Positions 57,256 to 64,000 of a DNA stretch of 64,000 nt are shown in pieces. Positions within the stretch are counted from its first letter, which is position 1. Each line of letters opens with the position of its first letter. Under the pieces are notes generated by a model, which searched no databases, was not told the origin of the DNA, and worked only from the letters and a program-made list of their open reading frames with translations. The position numbers and the translations under genes were made by a program. The stretch comes from Durusdinium trenchii (Eukaryota; Sar; Dinophyceae; Suessiales; Symbiodiniaceae). Location of the stretch: positions 1,036,811 through 1,100,810 of the forward strand of contig CAXAMN010001114.1 in assembly GCA_963970005.1 (NCBI GenBank), written 5' to 3'.

Positions 57256-57345
57256 TTGGCCAAGGATCTGAGTTGCTAGTTCCCTTGTAGGGGCCAGCAC
57301 CAGTGACTGCACCCCAGCCCGCCGCTGCTGCATCCAGAGGTAGGC
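57256..57345 (-). CDS. Helicase exon: motif Ia
   Basis: Thirty codons, AYLWMQQRRAGVQS then LVLAPTRELATQI, motif Ia (P-T-R-E-L-A). Acceptor CCGAG|G, donor GTGCAC. Confidence 0.95.
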
Positions 57346-57472
57346 CTCGGCAACTGTGGTGCTGGAGTCGCCGCTGGTTGCATCAAGGTTGGTAGGAGTA
57401 CAAGTGTCCCTGATCTTCCCCGGACACTGTGTTCCCATCCTCCCCAGCCATTGGTCCACCCTGCCAGCTGGC

Positions 57473-57514
57473 TGGATAGAGAAAGGCCAAGGTCTTCCCA
57501 GAGCCAGTGCGGGC
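57473..57514 (-). CDS. Helicase exon: motif I (Walker A)
   Basis: Fourteen codons, ARTGSGKTLAFLYP, the ATP-binding P-loop with G-S-G-K-T. Acceptor CTGAG|G. A GC donor (GCCAGC) fits the family spacing to the next exon. Confidence 0.92.
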
Positions 57515-57773
57515 CTCAGCCGGATCTTTTGGCCGTAGGCTTTGTTAAGCTGCGCGAAGAACAGGCACACCCAATGCCCATGACCGAGGAAAAGCAATAA
57601 CCACTTGTAGGAGCCCTGGTCGTGTCAAAGGCTACAATTCCCCGCTGAGGAGTTCACCCACCAGCACATGTCTTGGGTCAAAAGAGTCTCGACCCCAAAA
57701 AGGACACATCAGTTATATACGATCGCCTCACCTTTCGCAGCGCAGAACACGGGGGTCACGACTGCCAAGCAAC

Positions 57774-57837
57774 GATGCCAATGAGGTCAACGCCGCCTGA
57801 GGCGATCGGCCAGACCTGTGCCTGGATTGGTGTGGGC
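57774..57837 (-). CDS. Helicase exon: Q motif
   Basis: Reads PTPIQAQVWPIA then SGGVDLIGI, the adenine-recognising Q motif. Acceptor CTGAG|G; one base completes the Glu codon begun in the 58334 exon. Donor GTTGCT. Confidence 0.95.
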
Positions 57838-58333
57838 CTCAGGTTGTGCGTCACCGGTGCTGGCATCACTAAGAATCCCAGAAAAAAAGTGGCAGTGGCA
57901 CGGGGAGAGTGATCCCTCAACAATCGGATTACAATTTATTCGCCCACCATACTAGCTTACTTTGAAGCACGGCTTTGTGTTTTGCACAAGCTACTGGCCC
58001 CTCCAAAACCTAATTACATCACTACGGGAGGCTGCAGTTGACAAACCTTAGTGCCTTCAAGCCCTGTATTCCTGCACGCTTTGGTTGTGGGGTGTTCTGC
58101 AGATTGCCCCCCAAAAAATAGTTCCTGCATCGTAGCAATGTGGTTCTTATGAAAGGGTAGAACTAAATCGAGGCAAAAATCTCTTCGCAGAAGCCAGGCT
58201 GGTTGTTCTGCAATGATGCATGTACCTGGTTTTTTTGGTGTAGGATCGCCTGAGAAGCTTTTTGGAGGCCAACAACCACATAGGTCTTCGATGCCGCACA
58301 TCCAAACGGAGCGTTTGTGTCCAAGGCCCCGAC

Positions 58334-58384
58334 TCTTGGAACCCTGCTGTGCGCAAGCCTTGCAGAAGCTTCGGCGGCATCTTC
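58334..58384 (-). CDS. Helicase exon: segment before the Q motif
   Basis: Reads KMPPKLLQGLRTAGFQ, the [FL]-P-x-x-[LV]-L-x-x-[LI]-x-x-x-G-F helix before the Q motif. Acceptor CTGAG|G, donor GTCGGG. An alternative open frame exists here but lacks family similarity. This is the most 5' helicase exon recognised. Confidence 0.88.
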
Positions 58385-58426
58385 CTCAGCGACGCTGAGG
58401 ATTGAACGAAACCAGTGACGTTTTGA

Positions 58427-59170
58427 GGTGCCTAGTAGCGTCCTGGCTCCTAGTAGCGATGCCAGGAGCCCTAGTAGTTTCTTGTTCCATAGGTGCACCT
58501 TTTGCAGGGAAATCTGAATGTAGACTTGTGGCATGTTCTTTTCATTATACCAGCATAGACCCCAAACAGTTTCAGAACGATTCGCTTGGACCAATATTAG
58601 TCAAAAACGATATCTTGGTACGCCCTACATTCCCCCCAAGGGCAAACTTCTTCATCAATGATGTTTGTCGGCATCGACATCGCTAGTTGTTCGGCCACAC
58701 TCCTCTCCAGCTGTTGACCATATTCATGAAAAAGTGACAATGTCCAATGCGTCTCACGGGCACATTGACAATGTCCAATGCGTCTCACGGGCACATTCTC
58801 GGACGCCCCATCTATCAACAGTATGAGACGAGCCCCTACCCAAGCCCACTTCTTTCGCGGACATCCCATTGGACGTCCCTCAGCATTCTAAACACTTGGC
58901 CACAGAGTTCAGGGGTGCGGCCAGTCAGTGCGGCCAGGGCTGGTCAGCGCGGCCAGAGGACCACAGCAGGACAAGAGAAGGACAACAGCAGGACAAGAGG
59001 AGGACAAGACCTGGCCACAGAGCCCAGCCACAGAGTTCAGCCCGGACACAAAGCCGGGCCGCAGAGCCCAACCACAGAGTTCAGGGGCGCGGCCAAGACA
59101 AGGAGAAGAGGAGGACAAGGCCCGGACACAGAGCCGGACAGAGTTCAGGGACGCGGCCAGTGAACCAGTG
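58427..59170. repeat. Composite repeat, copy A
   Basis: Ordered modules: CTAGTAGCG repeat (58430-58490), a unique-like block starting ATAGACCCCAAACAG (58555), GTTCGGCCACACTCCTCTCC (58690), a 31-bp tandem duplication (58735-58796) and GCGCGGCC/GGACAAG arrays (58890-59165). The same order recurs at 62.4-62.9 kb. Confidence 0.85.
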
Positions 59171-60026
59171 AGTGTGGCCAGCTCTTATTTTCTAAGATAG
59201 AACCCCAACAGTAAACTGTTTGGGGAACAAAACCTATGTCAAGGTGTCCTGTTTGCTCCAGACATGTCCCAACTGGTCTAATGAGATAGGACGTGTGGAA
59301 AGGCTTGAATTTATGTATAGTTCTTTGATGTTTCCACGACCTAGGTCTTGTGTTTTTTGTGCCTCTTCAGCTTTTGCATTGAGACTTGGGACTTCAAACT
59401 TTCAGGTACTTCTGCTAACTCCTATGTCCTTGGCGGGCAGTATAGATGGCCAGACACGAGGTCCCATATCTAAATGGAAATCGGTCAAGGCAATCAAGCA
59501 ATAACCACACTCCGGTCAGGTGTATAATCGGTAAACTAAAACTACACTCCCCGAAACAATCATGAAGTGGAAAATGGCCCCTTGGATGATAATCTTCCTC
59601 TACAAAAAATTGGTGATCCACTTCCACTATCATTTCAGGGAATGTATATATATATATATAGTTATACATACACCTTTGCAAGCCATCGTTTTTTCCAAGA
59701 AATCTTCATAGCCCTCCTTCAAGGGCACGTTCCAGGGGGTGGGCCGCAGCCATCGCCAGTTCCCGCAACTCCCAGCGGGACGAGCTGCGCGTGCTCAAAA
59801 GATGCCCAGGGCACCGCAACAGCCTGGCAATCGGGTCCAAGGCCCTTCTCAACCAGCAAGCCCCCCAAAACACCCACGAAAAGAAAGGAAGGCTTGGGTC
59901 ACTCGGTGTGCGGAAAAAAACCTTTGCAAACCCAGTGGAAGGAGAAGGAATTGGATTGAGATTTTTATGCCATATTCCTTTTTGTGTGCTTCTCCCGCAT
60001 GAAGAATTCATGCGTAAGCGATCTGC

Positions 60027-60107
60027 CTTGTTGGGGTCCGCCGTCGACCAGGCTCGGATCCCTTTGGCCAGGCGATATGGGTCACGCTCCTCGTAGTCAG
60101 CGCCAAC
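60027..60107 (-). CDS. Unassigned coding-like exon upstream of the helicase
   Basis: Twenty-seven codons, VGADYEERDPYRLAKGIRAW then STADPNK. Acceptor CTCAG|G, GC donor (GCAGAT). It may be a helicase N-terminal exon or part of the next gene upstream. Confidence 0.5.
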
Positions 60108-60206
60108 CTGAGGAGGCAACACTTCGCTGGATCGGCTGAGCCGAACCAGCTGAGCTGCGCAAGGTCATGTCTTCAGCCAAGGAGCCGCCTCGATGGAACC
60201 CTTCAC

Positions 60207-60236
60207 CTTGGGTGCGCTGGTCTTGTGGCTCTTCAC
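60207..60236 (-). CDS. Unassigned short exon upstream of the helicase
   Basis: Ten codons, VKSHKTSAPK. Acceptor TTGAG|G, donor GTGAAG, phase 0 to the 60027 exon across a 99-bp intron. Confidence 0.4.
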
Positions 60237-62213
60237 CTCAAGAAGAATCGCTGATCCGCATGCCCAGCCAAGGGAGAATTCTCTTACCCAACCCTGAAGA
60301 AATGTCTGCTCTCCCACCAACGGGCCTCGAGTGAGGATCTCAAGATATTTGCAGCACGGGGCTTCATGAGAGATACATGTGTTCCTCCAATATCTCGTAC
60401 AAAGCACCGTCCAAAAGCTTATGCGATTATCTCCAGGCCAATGGTCAGCGCCAACGGTTTCACCTTTTTGAAATCTGCTGTGGCCTGAGATGTAAGGGTG
60501 GATTTTTGACTGGAGTCTCAGGATGTTGAGGCCCAGAAAGACTCTTTTTGCTCTCTTGAGCGTTCTTGCAAATGTTGGCAATGCTGTCGGAAACCAGATG
60601 ACAACCCGCTAGGTGATCTTCTGGTATGCTAAAGGGTGTCGCACACCAACCAACGGCTTGTAGCGGCCTCTCTTCAATCAAGCTCCCCTTTTTCATATCC
60701 TACTTGAAGACCGTGTCACGCTCAGACCATCCATTTAGCACCCCCAATCTGAGTTCCCAACTGCTGCGGCCATGGCCGCGAAGTGGTCGCTGCCCTCAGC
60801 GGGTCTCTCGACGCGGCTCGGCCCGGTGGAGCTCATGGAGCTCTGCAAGGCTTGCTCCAGTCCTTCAGGCCCCACATGACATGGGCACGCAGGAGGGATG
60901 ATTTGGGAGATGGCTGGTGATGGAGATGGCTTAAGGCTTGGGAAGTGGTCACCGGTCGGCTCAAATCCCATCGCCTTCTTGTGGGTTAGAAACCTTGAAC
61001 TGGTTCGTTTGCTTAAACTGAACTGGGGCGCATGGTTAGTTGCACATACTGGCACGCAGAACAAGCAGTGCCAGAGGCTCAGGGTTTGCAAATCAAAGCG
61101 CCCAGTGTCCAATCCAAACAGCGAACTCCGAGCAAGAAAATCCATCATTTATCCGGTCATGGGAGGTCGTTTGGTCGAATTTCTCATTACAACATTGAAC
61201 TAGGGGGTTGGGTCGTCTGAAACAACAAAATATGTGACGTCGGCCTCCCACCAATCGAGCATGGGTTCGAAGGTGATCGTTTTGGAGCGCTTCAGGCACC
61301 GGGAAGAAGCCGATGATGACCAGGGTGGACTCAAACCAGCGAACCGTCGTGGAAAGCTGAAAAACAACAGCGTTTGAGAAAAGTTGTTCGAACCTACCCC
61401 TTTCCCAAATATTCCTCAAATTCCAGAATTCGAACAACTCCTTTGAGTCAACCAGGCCGCTCCAAAATTGGAATTGCCGAAGTGGGCCGAAAATCTCGAA
61501 TATCAACCCTTTTTTCGAAAATCCTTTCTTGCTCGAAATCTGAGGCCTCGAAAGACTGAGACTTCGAAACGATCACTTCTAAAACAAAATTTGTCTTCGA
61601 CTGATTTCAATGGTTTTGAGGATGGCTTTGAGGATGCAGGAGATTGAAAATGGTAGGTGGAACCGCTGGTGAGCCCGGATTTGGTGGTAGCTATAGCACT
61701 TACTTTCCATAATGATGCTTCCCTTATTTCACGAAAGGGTTAGGTCGTAATTGTGAGGTGACGTCGGGCGGATTCATGTCCGGTCTCTTCATTGGAGGTC
61801 CAATTGGCATGTGGCGACAAGCCACCGATTCGGTGGAGATCAGCATTGAACACATCGACTCGCCCCCGACGTCCGCGAAACCGAAAGCCGCTCATCGGTC
61901 CGGAAGTGTCACCGTGCGCCTTGGCCTTGGGCGCCTCGGGCGGCCCAAATCTGGGTGTCCAGAAACTGACATGCTTATGGTTCTACGATGTTCTACACTA
62001 TGCAGGAGTGTGTGATCACTAAACTCTTGGGCAAAGTGTTACATACCGTTACATCCTCAGGAGCATAAAAGGTTTAGCTATGGTTTAAATCTTACGATCA
62101 GGTCGACAGGATTCTTCCCCATGTCAGGCGGCTATGAAGCACAGATATTGGAAGTAGCACCACTCGGTGAAATGAAGCTCCTCACCCCCTCCCTCCCTAA
62201 TGAAATGACATAC

Positions 62214-62347
62214 GCTGTGCACCGCCCTCGTGTCATTCAACCGAAAAGCTGGGGTGAACTTCCGCCTCTTCGCTGGGTTCTCCTCGCTCTGCTGGGATGA
62301 CACCGGAGCGCTTGAGGGCACACTGGCAGGCGCGCTGGCAGGCTTTC
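62214..62347 (-). CDS. Unassigned Pro/Ser-rich exon
   Basis: Reads KPASAPASVPSSAPVSSQQS, then NPAKRRKFTPAFRLNDTRAV. Acceptor AGCAG|G, donor GTATGT. It contains a possible basic nuclear-localisation-like KRRK. Other weak exon candidates lie near 59730-59790, 60790-60850, 61270-61360 and 61870-61970. Confidence 0.45.
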
Positions 62348-62397
62348 CTGCTGGGTGAAGTGGACAAGTGCCGCACCACAGGAACTAAATGAGCATG

Positions 62398-62905
62398 CCT
62401 GCAGATAGTTACTAGTAACAAGGACGCTACGAGGCATCGCAAGTAGGTTGGAAGCCACCGCTACTAGTAACAAGGACGCGCTTAAGCCAAACCGAAAACA
62501 GGCGATCTGCTGCCCCCCCTCAAACATTGGATGCATCACAAAGCTGATCCGAATAGTCGTTTGCGGAAGCGTCTCTAGGGGGGAATCGAGGAAACAAATT
62601 ATACAAGCATAGACCCCAAACAGCTTCAAAACGATTCGTTTAGGCCAATATCAGTCAAAAATCGATTGTTTGGTACGCCCTACTTTCACCCAAGAGCAAA
62701 CTGCTTCCAAATTCTATTTACTGTATTCGGCATTGGCATCGCTATTTGTTCGGCCACACTCCTCTCCAGTAAGCAATGCCACAGAGACCAGCCACAGAGT
62801 TCAGGGGCGCGGCCAAGACAAGGACAAGAAGAGGACAAGGCCCAGCCACAGAGCCCAGCACAGAGGACAAGACGAGGACAAGAGCCAAGCAAGCCGTCCA
62901 TAGCA
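62398..62905. repeat. Composite repeat, copy B
   Basis: Contains CTAGTAACAAGGACGC (62410, 62462), CATAGACCCCAAACAG (62609), GTTCGGCCACACTCCTCTCC (62750) and the GGGGCGCGGCC/GGACAAG unit (62780-62890), paralleling copy A. Confidence 0.85.
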
Positions 62906-62924
62906 CACGAACGCGCGCGCCCTG

Positions 62925-62957
<33 letters not shown>

Positions 62958-63065
62958 ATTCTCTTTAAGTGCTTCTTTCTCTGTCTTTCTCTCTGCGCAG
63001 CGCTCTGACCGCGCCTTTCTGGAGCGTGAGCGTGCCGTCCATAGCACACAAGCGTGCGCGCGCTC

Positions 63066-63118
63066 GCCCTGCTCTCTTTCTTTCTTTCTTTCTTTCTTTC
63101 TGTCTGTCTGTCTGTCTG

Positions 63119-63165
<47 letters not shown>

Positions 63166-63175
63166 NNNNNNNNNN

Positions 63176-63222
<47 letters not shown>

Positions 63223-63235
63223 CTCTCTCTTTCCT

Positions 63236-63279
<44 letters not shown>

Positions 63280-63280
63280 T
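63066..63280. repeat. TTTC/CT microsatellite with assembly gap
   Basis: Long TTTC and TCTG/CT runs interrupted by ten N at 63166-63175. Array length is therefore unknown, and contig order across it is not proven. Confidence 0.97.
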
Positions 63281-63364
63281 AAGTTTTTCTTTCTATATCT
63301 TTCTCTGTCTTTCTCTCTGTAGAGCGCGCTCTGAGCGCGCCTTTCTGGAGCGTATGTCAGAGCG

Positions 63365-64000
63365 TGCGCCACAGAGGTGCAGCACAGAGCCCAGCCACAC
63401 AGCCCAGCCACAGGGTTGACAGGGTTCAGGGGCGCGGCCAAGAGGAGGACAAGAGGAGAACAAGGCCTGGACACAGAGCCCAGCCACACAGCCCAGCCAC
63501 AGAGTTGACAGAGTTAAGGGGCACGGGTAAGAGGAGGACAAGGCCCAGCCACAGAGCCCAGCCACAGAGTTGACAGAGTTCAGGGGCGCGGCCAAGAGGA
63601 AGACAAAAGGAGGACAAGGCCCAGCCACAGAGCCCAGCCACAAAATTGACAGAGTTCAGGGGCGCGGCCAAGAGGAAGACAAGAGTTGGACAAGGCCCAG
63701 CCACAGAGCCCAGCCACAGAGTTGACAGAGTTCAGGGGCGCGGCCAAGAGGAGGACCCCAGCCACAGAGCCCAGCCCCAGAGTTGACAGAGTTCAGGGGC
63801 GCGGCCAAGAGGAAGACAAGAGAAGGACAAGGCCCAGCCACAGAGCCCAGCCACAGAGTTGACAGAGTTCAGGGGCGCGGCCAAGAGGAGGACAAGAGGA
63901 GGACCCCAGCCACAGAGCCCAGCCACAGAGTTGACAGAGTTCAGGGGCGCGGCCAAGAGGAGGACAAGAGGAGGACAAGGCCCAGCCACAGAGCCCAGCC
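63365..64000. repeat. 61-76 bp tandem array reaching the window end
   Basis: Units carry GGCCCAGCCACAGAGCCCAG, GTTGACAGAGTTCAGG and GGCGCGGCCAAGAGGAGGAC. GGGGCGCGG cores sit at 63583, 63659, 63735, 63796, 63872 and 63944, i.e. 61-76 bp apart. It continues beyond the window. The translated minus-strand ORFs here are repeat translations, not genes. Confidence 0.95.

Larger units (their letters stand above)
3717..58384 (-). other. DEAD-box RNA helicase gene, DDX5/Dbp2 type, 54.7 kb with two giant introns
   Basis: ATP-dependent RNA helicases of this subfamily remodel RNA and RNPs, mainly in the nucleus. Seventeen minus-strand exons from 58384 down to the stop at 3717 supply, in family order: Q motif (PTPIQAQ), motif I (ARTGSGKT), Ia (APTRELA), YGGVPK, Ib (TPGR), II (DEAD), III (SAT), IV (LVFV), V (ATDVAARG) and VI ([10 protein letters not shown]). 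The exons join in compatible phase with donors of GT (8), GC (6) and GA (2). Most introns are 0.1-1.3 kb, but two are 20.7 and 27.3 kb, and each encloses a separate gene on the same strand. Sequence upstream of the Q motif is not assigned; exons at 59.7-62.4 kb may contribute. No RGG-rich tail was seen. Family assignment is near certain. Whether one transcript spans the whole locus is inference. Confidence 0.9.

Noticed and set aside
3717..58384. A single giant fusion protein of helicase, kinase and channel
   Set aside because: The helicase halves join in phase without the inner exons, the kinase and channel exons do not close phase with them, and a membrane channel inside a helicase core is not plausible. 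A nested arrangement is simpler, but transcripts are needed.
3717..58384. Scaffolding error interleaving unrelated contigs
   Set aside because: No N gap occurs between 1 and 63165, and two independent insertions would both have to fall within helicase introns on the same strand. It remains possible, so long-read checks are proposed.
62800..64000. Repeated minus-strand ORFs with GRAPELC and GLCGWALWLG
   Set aside because: They are translations of the tandem repeat array, open only because the unit lacks stops in that frame.

Overview
This window looks like nuclear DNA from a dinoflagellate, or a close alveolate relative. No ORF is long, but short exons (26-210 nt) that encode recognisable conserved motifs are scattered through the minus strand between large, simple-repeat-rich introns. 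Where splice junctions can be fixed by protein homology and codon phase, acceptors are almost all AG followed by G. Donors are a mixture of GT, GC and GA. In the helicase I count 8 GT, 6 GC and 2 GA. This splice-site mixture, same-strand gene packing and the ion-channel family found here are established dinoflagellate traits. The species is not identifiable from the sequence alone. All coordinates and joins were read by eye, and the exons without a domain match are less certain.

Reading along the minus strand (right to left): 58.4-64.0 kb is repeat-rich. It holds a composite repeat present twice, a 61-76 bp tandem array, a TTTC microsatellite with a 10-N assembly gap, and a few unassigned coding-like exons at 59.7-62.4 kb. 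A DEAD-box RNA helicase (DDX5/Dbp2 type) then runs from about 58.38 kb to a stop at 3.717 kb. Its 17 exons carry every canonical motif in order and in compatible phase.

The striking feature is the helicase architecture. Its intron 54598-33933 (20.7 kb, GA donor) encloses an apparently complete calcium-dependent protein kinase gene (CDPK: Pro/Ser-rich N-terminus, kinase domain, four EF-hand-like exons; about 54.06-35.72 kb). Its intron 31665-4416 (27.3 kb, GC donor) encloses a voltage-gated, cyclic-nucleotide-binding-domain potassium-channel-like gene (coiled coil, S2-S6, pore, CNBD; about 29.2-6.38 kb). Both inner genes lie on the same strand as the host. The helicase reading phase is preserved across both gaps, so the order is hard to explain by chance.

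About 150 bp after the helicase stop, a DNA topoisomerase III (TOP3B-like) gene starts with an 18-nt first exon at 3567 and runs off the left edge. Thus four genes (helicase, CDPK, channel, topoisomerase) form a same-strand cluster, two of them nested in introns of another. Functionally they are unrelated (RNA remodelling, calcium signalling, membrane excitability, DNA/RNA topology), so the clustering says more about genome organisation than about a pathway. No convincing plus-strand gene, tRNA, rRNA or CRISPR array was seen.
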